Part shown: positions 7,826 to 15,478 of the stretch, piece by piece | Position numbering within the stretch: position 1 is the stretch's first letter | Layout: each line of letters opens with the position of its first letter | NCBI GenBank assembly: GCA_002426495.1 | Contig: DIQC01000066.1 | Coordinates: forward strand, 1-21,106 | Source: Thermacetogenium sp. UBA5472 | Lineage (GTDB): Bacteria > Bacillota > DSM-12270 > Thermacetogeniales > Thermacetogeniaceae | Reading direction: 5' to 3' | Length of the DNA stretch: 21,106 bases | Made by a program: the position numbers and the translations under genes | The notes under the pieces: generated by a model | What the model was told of the DNA's origin: nothing | The model's input: the letters and a program-made list of their open reading frames with translations, nothing else | Database searches by the model: none

Positions 7826-9214
7826 ATGAATTTATATGAAAGAATTATTACCAGCGATGAAAAAATCTCTCTTGTCGGACTTGGTTATGTAGGTCTGCCA
7901 ATAGCGGTTGCGTTTGCGAAAAAGGTTGATGTTATAGGATTCGATCTTAATAAAGAGAAAATTGAACTGTATCGAAGAGGGTCTGATCCGACAAAGGAAG
8001 TCGGAGATGAGGCAATTCAGAATACTACTGTCGAGTTTACTAATGATGAAAAAAAGCTAAGGGAAGCAAAGTTCCACATTGTAGCTGTGCCTACTCCGGT
8101 CAACCCAGACCATACCCCCGATCTGCAACCTGTCGAATCAGCAAGCTGTATTGTGGGGAGAAACCTGATAAAAGGATCAATTGTAGTTTTTGAGTCAACA
8201 GTATATCCGGGAGTAACCGAAGAGATCTGTGTCCCTATTCTTGAAAAAGAATCAGGTCTCAAATGCGGAATTGACTTTAAGGTTGGTTACTCTCCTGAGA
8301 GGATTAACCCCGGTGACAAGATCCATCGCCTGGAGACTATTGTAAAAATAGTATCCGGCATGGATGCAGAGTCATTGGATACGATCGCCAAAGTCTATGA
8401 GCTGGTAGTTGAAGCTGGCGTGTATAGGGCAGAGTCCATAAAGGTAGCAGAGGCCGCCAAAGTAATCGAGAATTCTCAGCGTGATATCAATATTGCTTTC
8501 ATGAACGAGCTCTCAATTATATTCCACAAAATGGGCATAGATACTAAATCGGTGCTCAGGGCCGCCGGTACGAAGTGGAATTTCTTGAACTTTGCCCCCG
8601 GACTCGTTGGAGGGCATTGCATTGGTGTTGATCCATACTACATTACTTATAAAGCAGAACAATTGGGATATCATTCTCAGATAATTCTTGCAGGAAGAAA
8701 AATCAACGATGGCATGGGCAAGTATGTAGCAGAAAACCTTGTTAAAAAAATGATCCAGGCCAAAAAGCAGATAGCAGGATCATCAGTTGCTATCTTCGGT
8801 TTCACATTTAAAGAAAATTGTCCTGATGTAAGAAACACCAAAGTAATTGATATCATTAAAGAATTAGAAGAGTACGGAATCGTAGTCAAAGTTGTAGACC
8901 CAGTAGCTGATAACGAAGAAATACTTCGGGAATACGGAATTAAAGCGCATAAGGCTTCCGATATAACTGATATTGATGCCGTTGTTTTTGCAGTTCCCCA
9001 TGAAGAGTTTAGGGCTATGAGTTTGGAAGATATAAAGAGGATTTGCAGAACAACAGGTAAAAGCCGTAACCCGCAATTGGATATTATGGGTGAGGCTGCC
9101 GCTACCTCAAAGAAAAATACGGCAGTGCAAAAAAACTATGTATTGATTGACGTCAAGGGAATGTTTGAGCGTGAAGAAGCAGAAAGAACAGGCTTCTTAT
9201 ATTGGAGGCTATAG
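7826..9214 (+). CDS. UDP-N-acetyl-hexosamine 6-dehydrogenase (WbpA/TviB-like)
   Basis: This 462-residue NAD-dependent dehydrogenase oxidises C6 of UDP-GlcNAc (or UDP-GalNAc) to the uronic acid in the cytoplasm. The N-terminal Rossmann motif is SLVGLGYVGLPIA, the substrate region has FESTVYPGVTEE, and the catalytic Cys265 lies in GGHCIGVDPYY. The pattern fits the TviB/WbpA/VipA group rather than UDP-glucose dehydrogenase. It ends with the family-typical YWRL. Between about residues 400 and 435 there is a hydrophilic insertion (around NPQLDIMGEAAATSKKNT) that makes it longer than the roughly 425-residue norm. AAGGAG at 7811-7816 serves ATG 7826. The next gene's ATG starts two bases after this stop, so the pair is co-translated and likely acts sequentially. 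Confidence 0.92.
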   Translation: MNLYERIITSDEKISLVGLGYVGLPIAVAFAKKVDVIGFDLNKEKIELYRRGSDPTKEVGDEAIQNTTVEFTNDEKKLREAKFHIVAVPTPVNPDHTPDLQPVESASCIVGRNLIKGSIVVFESTVYPGVTEEICVPILEKESGLKCGIDFKVGYSPERINPGDKIHRLETIVKIVSGMDAESLDTIAKVYELVVEAGVYRAESIKVAEAAKVIENSQRDINIAFMNELSIIFHKMGIDTKSVLRAAGTKWNFLNFAPGLVGGHCIGVDPYYITYKAEQLGYHSQIILAGRKINDGMGKYVAENLVKKMIQAKKQIAGSSVAIFGFTFKENCPDVRNTKVIDIIKELEEYGIVVKVVDPVADNEEILREYGIKAHKASDITDIDAVVFAVPHEEFRAMSLEDIKRICRTTGKSRNPQLDIMGEAAATSKKNTAVQKNYVLIDVKGMFEREEAERTGFLYWRL

Positions 9215-9215
9215 G

Positions 9216-10190
9216 ATGAGTTACCAAAATATTGTTTTTCCGCAAGGATCGAAATTTTTAGTAACTGGGGCAGCTGGGTTTATTGGCTCAAATCTGGTGG
9301 AGGCAATACTTAAACTGGGGTATCAAGTTCGTGGGCTTGATAACTTGTCTACCGGTAAAGAAGGAAATTTGAGTCCTTTTGCTGATAACCCAAATTTCCT
9401 TTTTATAAAGGGTGACATTCGTGTTCTTGATACCTGTTTGCAGGCCTGTAACGGAATAGATTTTGTTTTACATCAGGCCGCCTGGGGCAGCGTTCCGAGA
9501 AGCATCGAGATGCCACTGGCTTATGAGGAGATTAATATCAAGGGTACCCTAAACATGATGGAGGCAGCCAGGCAAAAGGGAGTTAAGAAGTTCGTCTATG
9601 CCTCCAGTTCTTCAGTTTATGGCGATGAACCTAATCTACCTAAAAAAGAGGGCAGAGAGGGAAATTTGCTATCTCCATATGCTTTGACAAAGCGAGTTAA
9701 CGAAGAATATGGGAAAATGTATTCTAATATTTTTCGGCTTGATACATACGGGCTGCGTTACTTTAATGTGTTTGGCAGAAGACAGGATCCAGATGGTGCT
9801 TATGCTGCAGTAATACCTAAGTTTATAAAGCAATTGTTGCATAATGAAAGACCTGTGATTAACGGAGACGGGAAACAGAGTCGCGATTTTACATACATAG
9901 AAAATGTTATTGAGGCTAATTTGAGGGCTTGTATGGCTTCGCATGAAGTCGCTGGGCAAGCATTTAACATCGCTTACGGTGACAGAGAGTACCTGATTGA
10001 TATTTACCAAGAATTGTGTAAAATGTTGGGCAAGAATATAGAACCTCTATTTGGGCCGGAGAGATCAGGGGATATTAGGCATAGTAATGCTGACATCAGT
10101 AAAGCCAGAGAACTGTTAAAGTATGATCCGCAATGGAGTTTTAAAAAAGGCATATTGGAAGCGATAGATTGGTACAAGGGGAATTTGTGA
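9216..10190 (+). CDS. UDP-GlcNAc/GlcNAcA C4-epimerase (WbpP/TviC-like)
   Basis: This 324-residue SDR-family epimerase interconverts the gluco and galacto forms of the N-acetylated UDP-sugar. It has the NAD loop TGAAGFIG (17-24), the WbpP-like HQAAWGSVPRSIE segment, SSSSVYG and the catalytic Tyr155-x3-Lys159 (SPYALTK). Coupled with the TviB-like dehydrogenase it should give UDP-GalNAcA, as in Vi antigen synthesis. The frame is open upstream to 9147, but GGAGG at 9204-9208 is 7 bases before ATG 9216, which also begins at the canonical family position, so the shorter form is chosen. The order of oxidation and epimerisation cannot be decided from sequence. Confidence 0.92.
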   Translation: MSYQNIVFPQGSKFLVTGAAGFIGSNLVEAILKLGYQVRGLDNLSTGKEGNLSPFADNPNFLFIKGDIRVLDTCLQACNGIDFVLHQAAWGSVPRSIEMPLAYEEINIKGTLNMMEAARQKGVKKFVYASSSSVYGDEPNLPKKEGREGNLLSPYALTKRVNEEYGKMYSNIFRLDTYGLRYFNVFGRRQDPDGAYAAVIPKFIKQLLHNERPVINGDGKQSRDFTYIENVIEANLRACMASHEVAGQAFNIAYGDREYLIDIYQELCKMLGKNIEPLFGPERSGDIRHSNADISKARELLKYDPQWSFKKGILEAIDWYKGNL

Positions 10191-10277
10191 TCGGCTTTCT
10201 AATAAATATATAGGATAAGCCCCTGATATCTTTTTAAAACCATATGGTCTATTTGTCGAATCAGTGAGGGTATGTAT

Positions 10278-11435
10278 ATGAGAAAAGAGAACTCGGGCAA
10301 GAAGCCAATCAGAGTGTTACAGGTGTTAGCTAGTCTTGACCGTGGTGGCGCTGAAACCATCGTCATGAACCTGTATCGCAATATAAATAGGGAAAAGATG
10401 CAATTCGATTTTGTGGTAAATGAGAGAACAAATGAATATGCATACGAATCCGAAATCAAGGCCTTAGGTGGCCGGGTATTTCGTGTGCCTAGATATACCT
10501 TGTTTAATCATCATCATTATAGGCGGACATGGAAAGAATTATTATGCCAACATCCAGAGTGGGAAATAGTACATGGGCACCATACTTCGCCTGCTTTTGT
10601 ATATTTGAGTGTTGCTAATAATCTTGGCAGGGTAACCATTGCTCATAGTCATACAGCTGGTGGTGAATCATCTATCAAGACGTATCTAAAGGTAATATCT
10701 AGGTATCCTTTGAGGTATATTGCCAGATATCTATTTGCGTGTTCAAATTCAGCAGCGAAGTGGATGTTTGGCAGGAAAAGTATTGTTACTCATATTTTAC
10801 ATAATGCGATAGATGCAGAAAAGTTTCGATATAGCCAGATTGTTAGGAATGAAGTGCGCCACAAAGTTGGACTAGAAGGCAAATTCGTAATCGGAAATGT
10901 CGGAAGATTAAATGTGCCGAAAAACCATACATTTTTGATTGATATTTTTAAGAAGGTCCACGAACAATGTCCAAATTCTATATTGCTGCTAATTGGTGAT
11001 GGATCTCTCAGGTCTACTATTGAAAAGAAAGTTGTTCAATTAGGGTTATCCGATTATGTTGTCTTTTTGGGCTCTCGTTCTGATGTTCCAGAATTGCTGA
11101 ATGCAATTGATGTTTTTTTATTCCCTTCTCTGTATGAAGGTCTACCATTATCGGTAATTGAGTCACAGGCTGCAGGCCTTCCATCAGTAGTCTCAGAAGC
11201 AATTCCCGAAGAAGCCTATATTACAGATTTAATTGAAAAAGAGTACTTGTCTTCTTCATCTACGGACTGGGCAAAAAGGGTATTGAAATATAGAGGTGGA
11301 TACGAAAGACTAGATACATCAGACTTAATAAAATCAAGGGGATTTGACATATTTCAGACGGCGGCTTGGCTACAGCATTTTTATCATGGGCTGTGTAACA
11401 ATCATAGCAATGTTCATATGAAACAGATTGCTTGA
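10278..11435 (+). CDS. GT4-family glycosyltransferase (EpsF-like)
   Basis: This 385-residue GT-B glycosyltransferase has the glycine-rich acceptor-side motif LASLDRGGAETIVMNLY, GHHTSPAF, AHSHT, then NVGRLNVPKNH, LLIGDG, and the EX7E pair Glu287/Glu295 in EGLPLSVIESQAAGLP. The HSHT and RGGAE motifs match the EpsF/WcaL-like subgroup of GT4 found in exopolysaccharide clusters. GAGGG at 10266-10270 is 7 bases before ATG 10278; the ATG at 10272 is too close. It opens a clearly A+T-rich stretch after an 87-base gap, and its C-terminus degrades into a poorly conserved tail. Donor and linkage are unknown; UDP-GalNAcA or UDP-GlcNAcA made just upstream is a reasonable guess. Confidence 0.88.
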   Translation: MRKENSGKKPIRVLQVLASLDRGGAETIVMNLYRNINREKMQFDFVVNERTNEYAYESEIKALGGRVFRVPRYTLFNHHHYRRTWKELLCQHPEWEIVHGHHTSPAFVYLSVANNLGRVTIAHSHTAGGESSIKTYLKVISRYPLRYIARYLFACSNSAAKWMFGRKSIVTHILHNAIDAEKFRYSQIVRNEVRHKVGLEGKFVIGNVGRLNVPKNHTFLIDIFKKVHEQCPNSILLLIGDGSLRSTIEKKVVQLGLSDYVVFLGSRSDVPELLNAIDVFLFPSLYEGLPLSVIESQAAGLPSVVSEAIPEEAYITDLIEKEYLSSSSTDWAKRVLKYRGGYERLDTSDLIKSRGFDIFQTAAWLQHFYHGLCNNHSNVHMKQIA

Positions 11436-11582
11436 AGGCGAAAACATCTTAGTCGAAATGCGCATTAAATGCACAAAGGTTTTGCTGCTAGCGAACTCTA
11501 TTTTAAGTGCACCTGAAGAGTCGCTACTGTAGATTAGTTTTGCGGGTTCCTAATACACGGCGATATAAGGAGAATGCATTCA

Positions 11583-12413
11583 ATGAGTATGACACAGATA
11601 TTTCGCTTGGATGATATATCGTGGGATATGAATTATGAGAATTTTAGTCTGATAAGAAGTTTGTTTCATAAGTATCAAATTAAGCCTATTATCGGCGTGA
11701 TACCAAATAATGAAGATATTGAGCTTAAAAGACAGGCTGGTAGGGAAAGTATTTCTCAAGAGCGCTTTTGGTCTGAGATACGGGAATTGAAGCAAAAACA
11801 TGGTTGGGCTATTGCGCTTCACGGATATAATCATGTGTATGTGACTAACGATAGCGGGATATTTAATATTAATCCTTGTTCAGAATTTGCAGGTCTTCCT
11901 CTGTCGCTACAGGAAGAGAAAATTAGAAAAGGCAAAGCCATTTTTGAGTTGAACGGCCTTGCTATTGACGCTTTTATGGCACCAGGCCATTCCATGGATT
12001 GGATTACCGTAGAAGCACTGAAGAAAAACGATATTTTTGTAGTGACTGACGGTTATTGCGCCTATCCATATGAAAGAAACGGAATGTTGTTTGTCCCCCA
12101 AGTTTGGGCACGGCCACATAAAGGCCTTTACGGAGTGGATACAACTTGTTTTCATATCAATTTTTGGGAATCTCATATGTTTGAGCGATTGGAGCGCTTT
12201 GTGCAAGAGAATCGAGTGCATTGCGGTACTTTTTGGGATGTTGTTTCCACCGCAAGAAGCAGTGACTCTCTTTCGCGCGGTTTCATCAATTGGTTTTCTC
12301 ATAATACTCTGAAAGGGGCGAGAAAAATCAAAACATTCGCTTTCGATATGAAGAGAAAAATAAATTCTATGGAGAGTAGTAATGATATATTTACGAAAAC
12401 GAAAACCTTTTAG
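11583..12413 (+). CDS. DUF2334 polysaccharide deacetylase-like protein
   Basis: This 276-residue protein resembles the DUF2334 branch of the polysaccharide deacetylase (CE4/NodB-like) fold. It has the metal-site start FRLDDIS (Asp10, Asp11), the zinc-type histidines in HGYNH (80-84), and FMAPGHSMD. No signal peptide or membrane helix is visible, so it should act in the cytoplasm, perhaps on a nucleotide sugar or a lipid-linked intermediate. AAGGAG at 11567-11572 supports ATG 11583 (10-base spacing) over ATG 11574 (1 base). Its last 32 bases overlap the next gene, implying coupling with the FemAB-like protein. A 147-base gap without recognisable features separates it from the upstream glycosyltransferase. 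Deacetylation would free an amino group, a possible acceptor for acylation. Confidence 0.8.
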   Translation: MSMTQIFRLDDISWDMNYENFSLIRSLFHKYQIKPIIGVIPNNEDIELKRQAGRESISQERFWSEIRELKQKHGWAIALHGYNHVYVTNDSGIFNINPCSEFAGLPLSLQEEKIRKGKAIFELNGLAIDAFMAPGHSMDWITVEALKKNDIFVVTDGYCAYPYERNGMLFVPQVWARPHKGLYGVDTTCFHINFWESHMFERLERFVQENRVHCGTFWDVVSTARSSDSLSRGFINWFSHNTLKGARKIKTFAFDMKRKINSMESSNDIFTKTKTF

Positions 12414-13167
12414 AGTGGCTGAACTGTGGTTTCATATACCAAAGGGGTTTTCTGCAACTGAGTACGCGTCCTGCATATACCAAAACATGATGCAGCCAAT
12501 TGCTCTGCAAAAGGGCGAGACTCTACTTGGTGCACGGGAATCAAAGACGCTGGTTTCAGACTTAACGTTGTCAGAGGAAAAACTTCTTGTTTGCTGCACC
12601 AGTACTATACGTAATGAAATTCGTAGGGCAAAAAAGGATGGCGCAAGCTGTGCGCAATATTCTGGGAAATTTCTGTTTGGAATAAAGGGCTTATTCCGTC
12701 AGTTTGATGAAGCATATGCCGAAATGTACAGGCAAAAAAAGATGACCGCTGTCTCTGTCAGAGGTTATTTACGTACTTTGGCCGCAGCCGGTTTTCTTAC
12801 CATGTCCATCAGTAAAATAGGAAATGAAGTAGTGGCTTATCATGTTTATGTGACAGGAGACCGAATTGCCCGTCTGCTTTACTCTGTCTCTATCTTTCGA
12901 GTCTGTGAAGAAAATGCCATGCGCAATGCTGTTGGTAGAGCAAATCGCTTGCTCCATTACGAAGATATGCTTTGGTTTAAAAAGCAAGGATTTATTACTT
13001 ATGATTGGGGCGGATATGCCACTGATCCGGCTTTAGCGAGCATCAACGCTTTTAAAGCCGGCTTTGGCGGTACTTTGGTTTCCCGTTATTATGCCAAGGT
13101 TACCTCTAATATGCTTGTGCCTGTTGTTTATGGAATTTATAAACGAACAAGAGGAATAACCGGATGA
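12382..13167 (+). CDS. FemAB/GNAT-fold acyl- or aminoacyltransferase-like protein
   Basis: This 261-residue protein has features of the FemAB/GNAT_6 superfamily: the basic IRNEIRRAKKDG segment (about 76-87), MTAVSVRGYL, a core with VVAYHVYVTGDRIARLLYS, and the YDWGGY strand (Tyr207 onward) that parallels the F/YDxGG motif of lipid II aminoacyltransferases. Members add amino acids from aminoacyl-tRNA to peptidoglycan precursors or acyl groups to sugars; which applies here cannot be told. GGAG at 12371-12374 is 7 bases before ATG 12382. The gene overlaps the deacetylase by 32 bases and the following glycosyltransferase by 4 (ATGA), so the three are tightly coupled. No signal peptide or membrane segment is evident, which fits modification on the cytoplasmic face. 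Confidence 0.72.
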   Translation: MIYLRKRKPFRVAELWFHIPKGFSATEYASCIYQNMMQPIALQKGETLLGARESKTLVSDLTLSEEKLLVCCTSTIRNEIRRAKKDGASCAQYSGKFLFGIKGLFRQFDEAYAEMYRQKKMTAVSVRGYLRTLAAAGFLTMSISKIGNEVVAYHVYVTGDRIARLLYSVSIFRVCEENAMRNAVGRANRLLHYEDMLWFKKQGFITYDWGGYATDPALASINAFKAGFGGTLVSRYYAKVTSNMLVPVVYGIYKRTRGITG

Positions 13168-14345
13168 AAAGGCCTATTTTTCTATTTGTTGCACGAATGG
13201 ATTTTGGCGGGCAGGAGCGTTTTGTCTCGCGTCTGAGCGAAATGCTTTGTGATGCTTATGAGGTATACGTTGTCCTCTTTGATAATCGCATAATGAACTA
13301 CCCGGTTTTCGGCACTGTCCTCAATCTCGACGTGGGTGAGCTGACCTCATCTATTTTCAAGAAAGTAATTAAAACATTAAAGCGTTGTAAAAGGCTGAGG
13401 GGGTTTCTTAACCAGTATCGGCCAATTGCCTGCTTTAGCTTTGGGAGGGAATCCGATTTTATTAACTTACTTTCCAAGAAATGTGGCATCCGGGTACTCA
13501 CTTCTATTCGGGGTTTTGCCGTAGCGGAGTGCATGTCAAAAAACCATATGGATCGTATACTTTATCCGCGTTCCGATAAAATCATTTGTGTTTCAAAAGG
13601 GATTGAAATGAGAATACGACAGGATTTCCCCAACCTTAAGAAAAAAACGGCGCTGCTTTATAATGCTTATGATTGTGAACAGATTCAATCTCTAGCAAAG
13701 GCTGGCATACCCCCTCATTTTCGCGGCCTCAGTGGGCCTAAGTTGGTTTCCGTAGGTACTTTGAAGCCAATAAAAGGATATTTTCATCTTATTAAGGCTG
13801 TTTGGGTGCTGAAGCACAATTACCCCACAATTCACCTGTCTATCGTTGGAGAAAAATCAAAGGAATATGGCTCCCGCCTACAAGAATTAATCAATCGGTT
13901 GAATTTACAGACGAATGTTACACTAGAAGGCTGGAATGCTAACCCATATGTTTTTATTGCGCATTCTGATATTTATGTATTATCTTCAGTGCGCGAAGGT
14001 TTCCCTAATGCACTAGTAGAGGCTATGGCCTGCAGGAAGCCTGTAGTTGCCGCGGATTGCCCTACCGGTCCTAGGGAGATTTTATCTCATATGTCTTATG
14101 ATACCGCTATCCATAAGATTGAATGTGCAGAATATGGCATTCTTGTACCCCCTCTGAGTGCAGAGGAGGACTATAGTACAACCATTCTTCCGGAGGAAAA
14201 AGTTCTAGCAGAGGCCATCGGGTTGCTTTTGAAAAACACTTCTTTGCAAAATGAGTATAGTGGTAAGGCGTACAGCCGAGCATTGGAATTTTCGTATGAA
14301 GCATGTCGCAGTAAAGTCATTACTTTACTGGATGGAACGGACTAA
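13164..14345 (+). CDS. GT4-family glycosyltransferase
   Basis: This 393-residue GT-B enzyme opens with FLFVARMDFGGQERFVSRL, the glycine-rich N-terminal loop of GT4 enzymes, then LLYNAYD, SVGTLKPIKGY, LSIVGE, and the EX7E pair Glu278/Glu286 in REGFPNALVEAMACRKPVV. The CPTGPREIL segment that follows resembles N-acetylgalactosamine/galactose transferases of the GT4 group, but donor assignment from this is weak. Its ATG overlaps the stop of the FemAB-like gene by 4 bases. It should extend the lipid-linked repeat unit on the cytoplasmic face. The C-terminus (KVITLLDGTD) is followed by 123 bases before the next gene. Confidence 0.87.
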   Translation: MKRPIFLFVARMDFGGQERFVSRLSEMLCDAYEVYVVLFDNRIMNYPVFGTVLNLDVGELTSSIFKKVIKTLKRCKRLRGFLNQYRPIACFSFGRESDFINLLSKKCGIRVLTSIRGFAVAECMSKNHMDRILYPRSDKIICVSKGIEMRIRQDFPNLKKKTALLYNAYDCEQIQSLAKAGIPPHFRGLSGPKLVSVGTLKPIKGYFHLIKAVWVLKHNYPTIHLSIVGEKSKEYGSRLQELINRLNLQTNVTLEGWNANPYVFIAHSDIYVLSSVREGFPNALVEAMACRKPVVAADCPTGPREILSHMSYDTAIHKIECAEYGILVPPLSAEEDYSTTILPEEKVLAEAIGLLLKNTSLQNEYSGKAYSRALEFSYEACRSKVITLLDGTD

Positions 14346-14436
14346 TACTCTTGCCCCTAAAGGGATGTCTGCGGAGGAGGCCTACATCATAAAGAAGTTT
14401 AGAGAAATGCGGGATTCTTCTGATGGGTTTTATTAG
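14332..14436 (+). CDS. Possible 34-residue small ORF or gene remnant
   Basis: In the gap between the glycosyltransferase and the ATP-grasp gene a frame overlapping the former's end reads a charged, protein-like peptide containing MSAEEAYIIKKFREMRD before a TAG stop. There is no good ribosome binding site for ATG 14332 or the inner ATG 14365 (AAAGGG lies only one base before it). It may be the tail of a lost gene, a coupled small peptide, or chance. No family is recognised. Confidence 0.2.
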   Translation: MERTNTLAPKGMSAEEAYIIKKFREMRDSSDGFY

Positions 14437-14468
14437 TTAGCACAAAGGATCTATGGGCGGGAGTGAAA

Positions 14469-15434
14469 ATGATGTCTGTTTATCGAAAAGTTCGCAGCAA
14501 ATTGTACCACAGCAGTGACTATTTGCAGTATTTATGGGAACGGCGCACATTTAAAAAGATACGGAAAGAGTTTGAGCAGATTAGTGACCGGGATTTTGCT
14601 ATTCGGCATTATAGGCAGGTAACCGGAAAGGATCTTTCATTAGGCAATCCGCAAACCTTCGACGAAAAATTATGGTATTTGAAGCTTAATAACCGAGATC
14701 CCTTGCTTACCATATGTTCAGATAAATACCGTGTGCGAGAATATGTTGAGCGATGCGGACTGAGCCATATTCTTAACGAGCAGTACGGAGTCTTTGACGA
14801 TGCTCGTATTATTAATTTTAACACCCTGCCTTCTCCCTGCTTTCTTAAATGCAATCATACATCCGGAACCAATATCATCTTTGATAGGACAAAGCCTTTT
14901 CCAAAGCGTTCATTTATCCGGAAATTTAACTTTATGTTGAAGCAAAATTATTTTTGGGTTAGTCGCGAGTGGAATTATAAAAACATAGAACCCAAAATTG
15001 TGGCCGAGAGAGTACTCAAAAATAAAGATGGTTCGCCGTTGCATGATTACCGCTTTATGTGCTTTAGCGGTGTACCGAAATTTATGATGATGGACATTGA
15101 TACCTGCACGGAGGACGGCGCTCACAGCCCAGATGCTAGACGCAATATTTATGATGAAAATATGAAGCTGCTAGAAGTTACATTTTCGCGTGCACGTCAC
15201 GATATTCCAATACCTCTAAGCCACAGACAGTTTGAAGAAATGAAATCTTATGCGGCAATTCTGTCTGAGCCTTTTCCATTGGCTCGTATTGATTTTTACT
15301 GTGTTGATGCTCAGGTCTGGTTTGGCGAAATTACCTTTTACCATGCTGGAGGCTGCAACAATATTCAGCCCCATGAATGGGATCTCAAAATTGCCAGCTG
15401 GATCGATATAAATAATATTAAAAGAGAGAATTAA
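14469..15434 (+). CDS. TupA-like ATP-grasp protein
   Basis: This 321-residue protein matches the TupA-like ATP-grasp family. Diagnostic stretches are NPQTFDEKLWYLKLNN, SDKYRVREYV, PCFLKCNHTSGTN, VAERVL, HDYRFMCFSGVPKF and the late FGEITFYHAGG. ATP-grasp enzymes ligate a carboxylate to an amine or similar nucleophile through an acyl-phosphate. TupA was named from a teichuronopeptide locus, where an amino-acid polymer is combined with uronic acid, but most relatives sit in capsule clusters with unproven roles. GGGAG at 14459-14463 is 5 bases before ATG 14469; ATG 14472 and GTG 14463 are alternatives. Next to uronic-acid synthesis and a FemAB-like gene, amidation or peptidation of a hexosaminuronic acid is an attractive inference. 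It has no membrane segment. Confidence 0.85.
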   Translation: MMSVYRKVRSKLYHSSDYLQYLWERRTFKKIRKEFEQISDRDFAIRHYRQVTGKDLSLGNPQTFDEKLWYLKLNNRDPLLTICSDKYRVREYVERCGLSHILNEQYGVFDDARIINFNTLPSPCFLKCNHTSGTNIIFDRTKPFPKRSFIRKFNFMLKQNYFWVSREWNYKNIEPKIVAERVLKNKDGSPLHDYRFMCFSGVPKFMMMDIDTCTEDGAHSPDARRNIYDENMKLLEVTFSRARHDIPIPLSHRQFEEMKSYAAILSEPFPLARIDFYCVDAQVWFGEITFYHAGGCNNIQPHEWDLKIASWIDINNIKREN

Positions 15435-15478
15435 TTCGTAGCGATGCCTTTTCAAAGCATACGGACAAGGAAAAAAAT

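Noticed and set aside
9147..9215. Upstream-extended start for the epimerase
   Set aside because: The extension overlaps the dehydrogenase gene, matches no epimerase N-terminus, and ATG 9216 has GGAGG at ideal spacing.
10239..10248. Palindrome ACCATATGGT in the gap before the second GT4 gene
   Set aside because: It is short, A+T-rich, and similar CCATATGG strings occur inside coding sequence at about 4073 and 13546, so there is no reason to see an operator.
11907..12302. 131-residue minus-strand frame within the DUF2334 gene
   Set aside because: It is the longest minus-strand shadow but has no family features or binding site, and the plus-strand frame carries clear catalytic motifs.
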